DNA from: Aquamicrobium sp.
GTDB lineage: Bacteria; Pseudomonadota; Alphaproteobacteria; Rhizobiales; Rhizobiaceae
DNA length: 5,771 nucleotides
Assembly (NCBI GenBank): GCA_014860725.1
Contig: JACZJD010000443.1
Location: forward strand, 1-5,771
Direction of reading: 5' to 3'
The position numbers and the translations under genes are program-made. Of the stretch, positions 1 through 5,771 are shown one piece after another. Within the stretch, counting starts at the first letter, position 1; every line of letters starts with the position of its first letter. The notes under the pieces are model-generated. The model did not search any database, was not told the DNA's origin, and saw only the letters and a program-made list of their open reading frames with translations.

Positions 1-33
1 GTGCAGCGCTTCCTGAAAGCCTGCGGCTGGTAG
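1..33 (+). CDS. Possible C-terminal end of an upstream gene (partial)
   Basis: The window opens in a frame that reads VQRFLKACGW and stops at TAG (31-33). It is followed at once by a GC hairpin and then by the convergent end of the qorB-like gene, which is the position expected for the tail of a plus-strand gene. Only ten codons are visible, so no family can be assigned. Another plus frame also stays open past this point, so the assignment rests on context alone. Confidence 0.3.
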   Translation: MQRFLKACGW

Positions 34-37
34 GAGA

Positions 38-63
38 CCGGCGCGGCGTTGCCGCCGCGCCGG
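38..63. terminator. GC-rich hairpin between convergent gene ends, possible bidirectional terminator
   Basis: Ten-bp arms CCGGCGCGGC (38-47) and GCCGCGCCGG (54-63) are perfectly complementary around a 6-nt loop. The hairpin starts 5 bp after the possible upstream stop and ends 8 bp beyond the qorB-like stop codon. There is no T-tract on either strand, so it is not a canonical intrinsic terminator. It may act with Rho or protect 3' ends. Confidence 0.4.
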
Positions 64-71
64 ATGCGGCG

Positions 72-962
72 TCAGCCGGCGAACGCCGCCTTGTTGGCGC
101 GCAGGAAGTCCTCCAGCCGCGCCGGCGCGTGGCCGCCGAGCTTGCGCGTGTCGTCCGTCGTCGCCGCGATGCGGCCGGAGCGGGTGTTGGCGTCGAACGA
201 GGTCAGGAGGGCGGCGATGGGCGCGGGCAGGCCGGCCTTCTCCAGCCCCGCCTGCAGCTCCGCGTCGGAAACCTGGATGACGGCGATCTCCTTGCCGGCG
301 ATGGCGGAAACCAACGCCGCGATCTCGTCGATGGTCAGCGCCTCGTCGCCGGTCAGCGTATAGGTGGCGCTGCCGCCGACGGGGGCGGCGAGCACGGCGG
401 CGATGGCGCGGGCGATGTCGTCGCGCGCGACATAGGCGGTGCGGCCGTCGCCGGCCGAGGTGAACCATTGGCCGCTCGCGACCACCTGCGGCAGGCTCGG
501 CAGCAGGTTCTCGAAGTACCACGCGTTGCGGAAGATGACGTAGGGGATGCCGGTCGCCTTCACCGCCTCCTCGCTGCCGAGATGGTCGGGCGCGAACAGG
601 ATCGGCGAGCCGGGGCCCGGCTCCGGCATCGAGGTGTAGAGGATCTGGCTGGCGCCGGCCGCCGCTGCGGCGGCGATCGCCGCCCTGTGCTGGGCAAGCC
701 GCTTGCCCGGCTCGCCCACGGCGTCGGTGGAGATGACGAGGATGCGGCCGCCGCCGGCGAAGGCGCCTTTCAGCGTCCCGGGATCGTCGAAATCGGCCTT
801 GCGGGTTTCGACGCCCTTCGCGGCGAGCGCGGCGAGCTTCTCCGGGCTGCGGCTGGCGGCCACGATGCGGGCGGGCGCGACGCCGTAGGTTTCCAGAAGA
901 TGGTGGACGATGCGCTGCCCGAGATGGCCGGCCGCGCCGGTGACGATGATCCTGTCGCTCAT
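72..962 (-). CDS. qorB: QorB-like NAD(P)H-dependent oxidoreductase (atypical SDR, NmrA/QorB type)
   Basis: This 296-residue cytosolic protein is probably a NAD(P)H:quinone oxidoreductase of the QorB/YtfG type, reducing quinones or related electrophiles. The N-terminus has the nucleotide-binding glycine motif TGAAGHLG (residues 8-15, GxxGxxG). It is followed by the second-strand segment AASRSP (35-40), an ADFDDP turn (56-61) and the strand RILVIST (73-79). The segment H127, SEEAV (130-134) and RNAWYFEN (145-152) is the pattern I associate with QorB proteins. There is no classical SDR YxxxK catalytic pair, as expected for atypical NmrA-like SDRs. The length matches the family (about 285-300 residues). 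The start is ATG at 962, with AGGAG (complement of 975-979) 12 nt upstream, a rather long spacing. It is divergent from an HxlR-family regulator, as qorB is from qorR/ytfH in other bacteria. The substrate is inferred. Confidence 0.87.
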   Translation of the reverse strand: MSDRIIVTGAAGHLGQRIVHHLLETYGVAPARIVAASRSPEKLAALAAKGVETRKADFDDPGTLKGAFAGGGRILVISTDAVGEPGKRLAQHRAAIAAAAAAGASQILYTSMPEPGPGSPILFAPDHLGSEEAVKATGIPYVIFRNAWYFENLLPSLPQVVASGQWFTSAGDGRTAYVARDDIARAIAAVLAAPVGGSATYTLTGDEALTIDEIAALVSAIAGKEIAVIQVSDAELQAGLEKAGLPAPIAALLTSFDANTRSGRIAATTDDTRKLGGHAPARLEDFLRANKAAFAG

Positions 963-1002
963 TTTTCGCGAATTCTCCTGTTGACGGTGCGCTCTCTTTT
1001 TG

Positions 1003-1013
1003 AGACCAGGTCT
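1003..1013. promoter_or_regulatory. Palindromic candidate operator for the HxlR-type regulator
   Basis: AGACC-A-GGTCT is a perfect 11-bp palindrome around a single central base, and the outer T1001/A1015 pair also matches. It is the only clear dyad in the 122-bp divergent region between the oxidoreductase start (962) and the regulator start (1085). A TTGAGA box (1000-1005), which resembles a plus-strand -35 element, overlaps it, which would suit repression of the regulator's own promoter. HxlR proteins bind short dyads in divergent promoters; the link to this protein is inferred. Confidence 0.55.
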
Positions 1014-1072
1014 TATCTAGAGATTGGATGCCCGCGGTAAAGAAGGCAGTTTCGCGGGACATGGTTACGCGC

Positions 1073-1077
1073 AGGGA
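1073..1077 (+). promoter_or_regulatory. Ribosome binding site deciding the hxlR-like start
   Basis: AGGGA lies 7 nt upstream of ATG 1085. The in-frame ATGs at 1028 and 1061 have no comparable site at proper spacing, so 1085 is the preferred start. Confidence 0.6.
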
Positions 1078-1084
1078 ACCGCCG

Positions 1085-1498
1085 ATGGACGCAAAGCCCG
1101 CCTCGCTCAGGACCAGGCTCGAAGTCTACAGGGCCGCCGCCGGGCCGGGCGCCGGCATCGGCGACTGCCCGGTCCGCGACGTCATCGCCAATGTCAGCGG
1201 CAAGTGGAGCTCGCTGCTGCTGATGGCGCTGGCCGAGCAGCCCTACCGCTTCGGCGCGCTGCGGCGGCTGGTGCCCGACATCTCGCAGCGCATGCTGACC
1301 CAGACGCTGCGCGACCTCGAACGCGACGGCTACGTCCATCGCGAGGTGTTTCCGACCAAGCCGCCGAGCGTGGAATACAGCCTGACCGATCTCGGCCGCT
1401 CGCTCTACGCATCGCTGGTCCATCTCCTGAGCTGGGCGGAAAACCACCATGCCGACGTCGTCGCGTCGCGGCGGCGCTTCGACACCGCGCAGGGGTGA
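1085..1498 (+). CDS. HxlR-family winged-helix transcriptional regulator (QorR/YtfH-like)
   Basis: This is a dimeric winged-helix DNA-binding protein of 137 residues from ATG 1085. In-frame ATGs at 1028 and 1061 would add 19 or 8 residues outside the conserved domain. The HxlR hallmarks run in order: CPVRDVI with a conserved Cys (residue 28), a [11 protein letters not shown] helix, [20 protein letters not shown] as the recognition region, [12 protein letters not shown] as the wing, and [12 protein letters not shown]. Redox-responsive members such as QorR and HypR sense electrophiles or disulfide stress through a Cys at this position, so a similar thiol switch is plausible here. The divergent oxidoreductase is the obvious target, and the palindrome at 1003-1013 is the likely binding site. 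A terminator follows 62 bp after the stop, so the gene is probably monocistronic. The family is certain; the signal sensed is inferred. Confidence 0.9.
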   Translation: MDAKPASLRTRLEVYRAAAGPGAGIGDCPVRDVIANVSGKWSSLLLMALAEQPYRFGALRRLVPDISQRMLTQTLRDLERDGYVHREVFPTKPPSVEYSLTDLGRSLYASLVHLLSWAENHHADVVASRRRFDTAQG

Positions 1499-1560
1499 CG
1501 GGAGCGGCGGAGGCGGAGTCTCCGCGCTGCGCCGGAAGCGGGGCGATCGTTCCGCGTCCG

Positions 1561-1586
1561 GCCGTTGCAACGGCGGTTTTCTTTTT
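1561..1586 (+). terminator. Intrinsic terminator of the hxlR-like gene
   Basis: The 14-bp palindrome GCCGTTGCAACGGC (1561-1574) can fold as a short hairpin with a TGCA loop. It is followed by GG and the pyrimidine tract TTTTCTTTTT (1577-1586). It lies 62 bp after the regulator stop in the plus direction. The stem is short (5 bp plus a tight loop) but the T-tract is clear and stands out in this GC-rich DNA. Confidence 0.6.
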
Positions 1587-1627
1587 CGCGAGGCCCCTTG
1601 CGCGCAAACGCGCGCCGCGATAAGCCG

Positions 1628-1649
1628 AACCGTAACGTACGGTACGGTT
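1628..1649. promoter_or_regulatory. Candidate TetR-type operator upstream of the tetR-like gene
   Basis: Perfect 7-bp inverted arms AACCGTA (1628-1634) and TACGGTT (1643-1649) flank an 8-bp spacer holding the self-complementary core CGTACG (1636-1641). The 22-bp span and the repeated CCGTA/TACGG half-sites resemble operators bound by TetR/AcrR-family dimers. It lies 87 bp upstream of the preferred start of a TetR-family gene and 42 bp after the preceding terminator. This is the usual place for an autoregulatory operator. Confidence 0.6.
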
Positions 1650-1725
1650 GTGAATGCGCGGCTGGCGCGTGTTTCGCGAGCGATACCGGGAGAGGCGTGA
1701 AGCGCTGTTCCGTCGGGAAGGGCGC

Positions 1726-1730
1726 GGAGA
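1726..1730 (+). promoter_or_regulatory. Ribosome binding site supporting the tetR-like start at 1736
   Basis: GGAGA lies 5 nt upstream of ATG 1736. The competing GTG 1697 also has a purine-rich lead (GGGAGAGG, 1688-1695), but it sits very close to that codon. ATG 1904, just before the conserved domain, lacks a good site. Confidence 0.5.
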
Positions 1731-1735
1731 ACGGG

Positions 1736-2548
1736 ATGGCGCTTTCCGCGGTCGGCAGAGACGCGGAAAGGCCGGGGAGCGGCACGGCGGTGAAGGCAGG
1801 GCAGGCGGCAGGATCGGAGGGACGCAGGGGCGCATTGCTTGCGGGCGCGGCCGGGCCGGACGATCCGCGCGCCGGCATCGGCGACGAAGCCGCTTCCGAC
1901 GAGATGAGCCCGCGGCAGGGCGAGGTGCTCGACGCGGTGCTGGCGCTTCTGGTCGAGGGCCGCGAGGCGCTGACCATGGCGGCCGTGGCGCGGCGCGCCA
2001 AATGCTCCAAGGAAACCCTCTACAAGTGGTTCGGCGACCGCGACGGCCTGCTGACGGCGACCGTGCAGTGGCAGGCCTCGCGCGTGCGCGCCGGCAGCTT
2101 CGACCGCCAGCGCCTCGACGCGGCGGCGCTGCGCGAGAGCCTGGAGCGCTTCGCGGCCAACTGGCTCACCGTCATCTCCTCGCGCACCTCGATCGCGCTC
2201 AACCGCGTGGCCGTGGCGCATGCCGGCTCGGGCAAAAGCAATCTCGGCGCCATCGTGCTCGCCAACGGCCGCTTCGCCATCGGCGAGCGGCTGAAGCCGC
2301 TGCTCGAGGCCAGCCGCGAGGTCGGGCTGCTCGACTTCGACGACACCGAAGCCGCGTTCCGCACCTTCTTCGGGCTGGTCGGCCGCGACGTGCAGATCAG
2401 GCTTCTGCTCGGCGACCGGCTGGAGATGACCAGGGAGCGCATCGCCCGCGACGCCGCGGAAGCGACGCGGCAGTTCTTCGCCCTTTACGGGGCAAGCCAG
2501 CCGCCGGTGCAAGCCGGCCGACCGGAGACGCCGGCACCCGCCGGCTGA
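1736..2548 (+). CDS. TetR/AcrR-family transcriptional regulator (AefR-like C-terminus)
   Basis: This is a cytosolic dimeric repressor-type protein of 270 residues from ATG 1736. The TetR N-terminal domain begins near residue 58; its helix-turn-helix runs from T80 to F99, with [18 protein letters not shown] as the recognisable core and GDRDGLL after it. The all-helical C-terminal part (about 110-260) looks like the AefR/TetR_C_7 type, which is less certain. The first 56 residues are Gly/Ala-rich, unconserved in appearance and longer than usual. The true start could therefore be ATG 1904, giving a 214-residue protein of typical length. An operator-like dyad at 1628-1649 suggests autoregulation. 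The stop is 37 bp before ilvC in the same direction, with no terminator between, so cotranscription or control of ilvC is possible. No ligand can be inferred. Confidence 0.86.
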   Translation: MALSAVGRDAERPGSGTAVKAGQAAGSEGRRGALLAGAAGPDDPRAGIGDEAASDEMSPRQGEVLDAVLALLVEGREALTMAAVARRAKCSKETLYKWFGDRDGLLTATVQWQASRVRAGSFDRQRLDAAALRESLERFAANWLTVISSRTSIALNRVAVAHAGSGKSNLGAIVLANGRFAIGERLKPLLEASREVGLLDFDDTEAAFRTFFGLVGRDVQIRLLLGDRLEMTRERIARDAAEATRQFFALYGASQPPVQAGRPETPAPAG

Positions 2549-2570
2549 GTTCACACCAAGGGAAGGCCAA

Positions 2571-2578
2571 AGGAAGGA
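2571..2578 (+). promoter_or_regulatory. Strong ribosome binding site of ilvC
   Basis: AGGAAGGA lies 7 nt upstream of ATG 2586. It fixes the ilvC start, and the protein then begins [10 protein letters not shown] as in alphaproteobacterial IlvC. Confidence 0.7.
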
Positions 2579-2585
2579 AAGACCC

Positions 2586-3605
<1,020 letters not shown>

Positions 3606-3647
3606 GGGATCGCCAACCAAGCGAGCTGGTCCTGATCCTCGAATGCG

Positions 3648-3681
3648 AACCGGGCGGCAAATGCCGCCCGGTTTCATTTTT
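3648..3681 (+). terminator. Strong intrinsic terminator after ilvC
   Basis: Eleven-bp perfect arms AACCGGGCGGC (3648-3658) and GCCGCCCGGTT (3663-3673) surround an AAAT loop, followed by TTCA and a run of five T (3677-3681). It starts 43 bp after the ilvC stop. On the minus strand the same hairpin follows the stop of the convergent BA14K gene (3697), preceded by an A-rich stretch, but lacks a clean T-run. It is therefore best as a plus-strand terminator. Confidence 0.88.
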
Positions 3682-3696
3682 CAGGTTGTCTGCCGC

Positions 3697-4194
3697 TCAC
3701 GAATAGGGCGACAGGCACTGGCGGCGCGGGCCGCGATAGGGCTGGAAGGTGTTGTCCGACGCGCGGTAGGAGCGGTAGCGGGCATAGCACCAGTCGTAAT
3801 GCGCCTGCGACAGCCGGTAGCGGTAGATGCGGCGCGGCTCGACATAGCGCCGGTAGACCGGCGGCGTGCCGAAATGGAAGTAGATGCCGGCATCCGGCCG
3901 GTAGTGGCGGCGGTGATCCCAACGCCGGTCCCACCGGCGGTCCCAGCGCCGATCCCGGTCCCAGCGATGGTGCCGGTCGCCGCGCCAGCGGCGGTCGCCG
4001 TCGCGCCAGCGATGGTCGCCGCGGTGCCATCTGCGGCCGTCGCGGTCGTCCCAGCGCTGCTGCACCTGCTCCACGGGGTTGGCGGCGGCGGGTTGGGCGT
4101 CGCGGGCCATTCCGGCCGGGGCGGCCGTCGCCGGGGCGGCGAGGCCGAATGCGAGCGCCGCGAACAGGGCGGCGGCTGAAAGTCTGTGTCTCAT
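3697..4194 (-). CDS. BA14K-family secreted protein with an Arg/Trp/Asp-rich repeat segment
   Basis: This 165-residue protein is of the family named after the Brucella 14-kDa immunoreactive, lectin-like antigen, common in Hyphomicrobiales and found in the envelope or periplasm. It has an N-terminal signal peptide ([10 protein letters not shown], then a hydrophobic stretch to about residue 24, likely cleaved after ATAA). A low-complexity segment rich in Arg, Trp, Asp and His (about 47-98) contains repeated DRRW units. A Tyr/Arg-rich region (99-130) follows. The BA14K signature is at the C-terminus: [19 protein letters not shown] (132-150), then [14 protein letters not shown] (151-164), with C136 and C160 a possible disulfide pair. 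ATG 4194 is preferred over longer in-frame starts because GAGGAG (complement of 4201-4206) lies 6 nt upstream and the signal peptide begins there. Family assignment is firm; molecular function is poorly known. Confidence 0.9.
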   Translation of the reverse strand: MRHRLSAAALFAALAFGLAAPATAAPAGMARDAQPAAANPVEQVQQRWDDRDGRRWHRGDHRWRDGDRRWRGDRHHRWDRDRRWDRRWDRRWDHRRHYRPDAGIYFHFGTPPVYRRYVEPRRIYRYRLSQAHYDWCYARYRSYRASDNTFQPYRGPRRQCLSPYS

Positions 4195-4200
4195 GTCGTT

Positions 4201-4206
4201 CTCCTC
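4201..4206 (-). promoter_or_regulatory. Ribosome binding site of the BA14K gene
   Basis: On the minus strand GAGGAG sits 6 nt upstream of ATG 4194. It fixes the start at the signal peptide methionine and rules out the 61-codon upstream extension. Confidence 0.7.
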
Positions 4207-4248
4207 GGATCCGGACAGGTTCCCAAGCCCCGTATACGATCCCCGGAT

Positions 4249-4268
4249 ATGATCCTTGCGCGGATCAT
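4249..4268. promoter_or_regulatory. 20-bp inverted repeat in the divergent region
   Basis: ATGATCC (4249-4255) and GGATCAT (4262-4268) are perfect 7-bp inverted arms around TTGCGC. It lies 54 bp upstream of the BA14K start and 87 bp upstream of the EEP gene, so it could be an operator for either. An 8-bp palindrome CGTATACG lies at 4231-4238, nearer the BA14K gene. No binding protein can be named. Confidence 0.45.
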
Positions 4269-4280
4269 CCTCCCGCATGC

Positions 4281-4313
4281 ATGAACCGGCGATGAACGGC
4301 ACATGAACGCCGC
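4281..4313. repeat. Three tandem 11-bp direct repeats (ATGAAC-N5), possible response-regulator site
   Basis: ATGAAC recurs at 4281, 4292 and 4303, exactly 11 bp apart; on the minus strand the units read GTTCAT. The 11-bp period puts each unit on the same face of the helix, as in PhoB/OmpR-family binding sites (tandem half-sites at 11-bp spacing). It lies between the BA14K gene, 86 bp away, and the EEP gene, 42 bp away. Regulation of the BA14K gene is the more natural reading given the distance. The regulator is unknown. Confidence 0.5.
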
Positions 4314-4355
4314 GGGGCGCTTGCCTTTTGCCGGGGCGGCGGGTGAGATGCCGCC

Positions 4356-5468
4356 ATGTCGCTGCGACTCGCCACATTCAATGTCGAGAACCTGATGAAC
4401 AGGTTCGATTTCACCGGCTACCGCAACGAGCTCTACCAGGACCGGGTGTTGTCGCTCTACCGCATCCGCGACGAGGCCGAGTATCGCCAGCTCGAGGCGG
4501 CGCGTGCGGTCGCGCACACGGACGATGCCCGGCAGCTCACGGCGCTGGCCATCGCCGCCACCCGCGCCGACATCATCTGCATGCAGGAAGTGGACAATAT
4601 CGAGGCGCTGCGGGCCTTCGAATACGGCTATCTCTACAAGATGGTCGGCGCCGGCTATCGCGGCAAATACACCACGGGCGGCAATGACGGGCGCGGCATC
4701 GACGTCGCGGTGATGATGCGTGAGGAGACGCGCCACGGCCAGCCCATCGAGTTCGTGGAGATGCGCAGCCATGCCCACCAGACCTACGAGGCGCTCGGCC
4801 TGCACACGCCGGAGCTCGCCGCGCTCGGAGAGCTGCCGCACGAGCGCGTCTTCCGCCGCGACTGCCTCGAGATCGACCTGCGCGTCGGCGGCAAGGCGCT
4901 GACGCTCTACGTCGTCCACTTCAAGTCGATGGGCAGCCCGCGCAACGGCGTCGACGGGCGCATCGCGACCATGCCGATCCGCGAGGCGGAGGCCGCCGCC
5001 GTGCGCCGCATCATCGAGGAGCGCTTCGGCGCCGGGCACGCCGCGAACAAGCGCTGGGCGATCTGCGGCGACATGAACGACTATCGCGAGCGGGTGATCG
5101 TGTCGGGCGACGCGCATCAAGGCTTCGCCTTCGAGCCGGTGCGGGAGGAGCGTTCCTGCGTCAACGTGCTGACCGCCGGCGGCTTCTGCGAGAACGTCGT
5201 CGAGCGGCGGCCCGAGCTCGACCGCTGGACGCTCTACCACACCCGCGGCCCGGCCGAGCGGCACCTGTGCCAGCTCGACTACGTGCTGGTCTCGCAGGGG
5301 CTTGCCCGCCGCAACGCCCATGCGATGCCCGAGATCGTGCGCGGCGGCCAGCCCTTCCGCACGCCGTTTCCGCCTGGACAGGAGGTCGAACGCTTCCCCC
5401 GCGTCGGCTGGGACCGCCCGAAGGCGTCGGACCACTGCCCGGTGGTGGTGGAGCTGGATATCGTGTGA
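4356..5468 (+). CDS. Endonuclease/exonuclease/phosphatase (EEP) family protein
   Basis: This 370-residue protein has the DNase I/exonuclease III-like metal-dependent phosphodiesterase fold. The conserved EEP motifs appear in order: TFNVENL (7-13, N9), CMQEVDN (75-81, metal ligand E78), [13 protein letters not shown] (110-122), VVHFKS (186-191, H188), CGDMND (237-242, D239 and N241), QLDYVLVS (306-313, D308) and [10 protein letters not shown] (358-367, D359 and H360). The full set of acid, His and Asn residues suggests an active hydrolase. The substrate (nucleic acid, phospholipid or phosphoester) cannot be told from sequence. No signal peptide or membrane segment is visible, so it is probably cytosolic. 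It is longer than minimal EEP domains because of inserts around 40-60 and 125-168. The start is ATG 4356, with GGTGAG 8 nt upstream. It is divergent from the BA14K gene and convergent with the ABC permease. Confidence 0.88.
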   Translation: MSLRLATFNVENLMNRFDFTGYRNELYQDRVLSLYRIRDEAEYRQLEAARAVAHTDDARQLTALAIAATRADIICMQEVDNIEALRAFEYGYLYKMVGAGYRGKYTTGGNDGRGIDVAVMMREETRHGQPIEFVEMRSHAHQTYEALGLHTPELAALGELPHERVFRRDCLEIDLRVGGKALTLYVVHFKSMGSPRNGVDGRIATMPIREAEAAAVRRIIEERFGAGHAANKRWAICGDMNDYRERVIVSGDAHQGFAFEPVREERSCVNVLTAGGFCENVVERRPELDRWTLYHTRGPAERHLCQLDYVLVSQGLARRNAHAMPEIVRGGQPFRTPFPPGQEVERFPRVGWDRPKASDHCPVVVELDIV

Positions 5469-5472
5469 GAGC

Positions 5473-5547
5473 GAGTAGGGAGTAGGGAATAGGGAAGAAG
5501 AGGAATTCCTCACTACTCCCTACTCACTACTCACTATTCCCTTCTTC
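5473..5547. repeat. Head-to-head heptad repeat tract between convergent genes, possible bidirectional terminator
   Basis: Four plus-strand heptads (GAGTAGG, GAGTAGG, GAATAGG, GAAGAAG; 5473-5500) meet five reverse-oriented heptads (CTACTCC, CTACTCA, CTACTCA, CTATTCC, CTTCTTC; 5513-5547). The palindrome GAGGAATTCCTC (5500-5511) lies at the junction. The arms 5473-5485 and 5513-5525 are perfectly complementary over 13 bp. The tract starts 5 bp after the EEP stop and its last unit overlaps the permease stop codon by 2 bp, so it fills the convergent gap. It is AT-richer than its surroundings. Transcripts from either side could fold into a hairpin, consistent with a terminator role, but no T-run is present. 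Confidence 0.85.
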
Positions 5548-5771
5548 ACTCATGCCGCAGCGCATCGATCGGGTCGAGCCGTGCGCCGCGGAGCGCCGGG
5601 AAGAAGCCGAAGACCATGCCGATGGCGGCAGAGAAGCCGACGGCAAGCGCGATCACCGGCAGGCTCGGCACGAACGGGATCGACAGGACCGTCGTCGCGA
5701 TCCCCGCAAGCGCGAGGCCGAGCGCGATGCCGACCAGCCCGCCGAGCAGCGACAGCACCGTCGCCTCGACG
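5546..5771 (-). CDS. ABC transporter permease, FtsX/MacB type, C-terminal part (cut by the window edge)
   Basis: The last 74 or so residues of an inner-membrane permease are visible; the frame is open to the right edge, so the N-terminus lies outside. It begins VEATVLSLLGG and has two hydrophobic segments. One runs from VLSLLGG through the Gly/Ala/Leu-rich GIALGLALAG stretch; the other runs from PVIALAVGF to MVFGFFPALR. It ends with the RGARLDPIDALRHE tail that is typical of MacB-like FtsX domains. Such proteins use an ATPase partner for mechanotransmission, exporting lipoproteins, peptides or drugs with a periplasmic adaptor. The partner genes would be expected outside the window on the right. 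GTG 5758 is not a real start, because the conserved segment continues upstream of it. Confidence 0.88.
   Translation of the reverse strand, partial: VEATVLSLLGGLVGIALGLALAGIATTVLSIPFVPSLPVIALAVGFSAAIGMVFGFFPALRGARLDPIDALRHE

Noticed and set aside
129..1040. A 303-codon plus-strand open frame opposite the qorB-like gene
   Set aside because: It is Gly/Arg/Asp-rich with no family features, while the minus strand encodes a clear QorB-like protein.
1149..1165. 17-bp exact repeat GCGCCGGCATCGGCGAC, also at 1869-1885, in both regulator genes
   Set aside because: Both copies lie in coding sequence in a frame that reads AGIGD, and flanking bases differ. In GC-rich codon-biased DNA this is most likely chance, with no sign of a recombination site.
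1499..1735. A small gene between the hxlR-like and tetR-like genes
   Set aside because: Short open frames exist, but none has a credible start with an RBS or a recognisable protein. The stretch is explained by a terminator, an operator and a leader.
4191..5513. A 440-codon minus-strand open frame opposite the EEP gene
   Set aside because: The sense frame has the full set of EEP motifs in order. The antisense frame runs into the repeat tract and looks like a shadow.
5473..5547. CRISPR array
   Set aside because: The units are contiguous 7-mers without spacers and occur in both orientations.

Overview
The window is strongly GC-rich DNA that fits an alphaproteobacterium of the Hyphomicrobiales (Rhizobiales; Phyllobacteriaceae/Mesorhizobium-like). 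The pointers are a BA14K-family secreted protein, an IlvC sequence of alphaproteobacterial type and length (339 codons), and a heptad intergenic repeat. Every complete gene here ends in TGA. This placement comes from family recognition, not from a database search.

Layout, left to right. Positions 1-33 hold the possible last codons of a plus-strand gene, followed by a GC hairpin. A qorB-like NAD(P)H-dependent oxidoreductase (72-962, minus) is divergent from an HxlR/QorR-type regulator (1085-1498, plus). The 11-bp palindrome between them is a likely operator, as in the known ytfG/ytfH (qorB/qorR) pairs. A terminator closes the hxlR-like gene. An operator-like inverted repeat then precedes a TetR/AcrR-family regulator (1736-2548, plus). 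Only 37 bp separate it from ilvC (2586-3605, plus), the branched-chain amino acid enzyme ketol-acid reductoisomerase, which ends at a strong intrinsic terminator. Convergent to it is a small secreted BA14K protein (3697-4194, minus). A 161-bp divergent regulatory region with an inverted repeat and three 11-bp direct repeats leads to an endonuclease/exonuclease/phosphatase-family protein (4356-5468, plus). A head-to-head heptad repeat fills almost all of the space up to the C-terminus of a MacB/FtsX-type ABC permease (5546 to the right edge, minus).

The most striking observation is in ilvC. The reading frame is intact over its full expected length, except that codon 141 is TAA where the family has Tyr (TAC or TAT). 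Both halves are in the same frame and all recognisable catalytic residues are present, so a single base difference (C to A) explains the break. It may be a real nonsense mutation giving branched-chain amino acid auxotrophy, a very recent pseudogene, a readthrough or reinitiation case, or a sequence error; the window alone cannot decide. I see no undescribed multi-gene defence or mobile system. The remaining interest lies in regulatory DNA and the heptad repeat.
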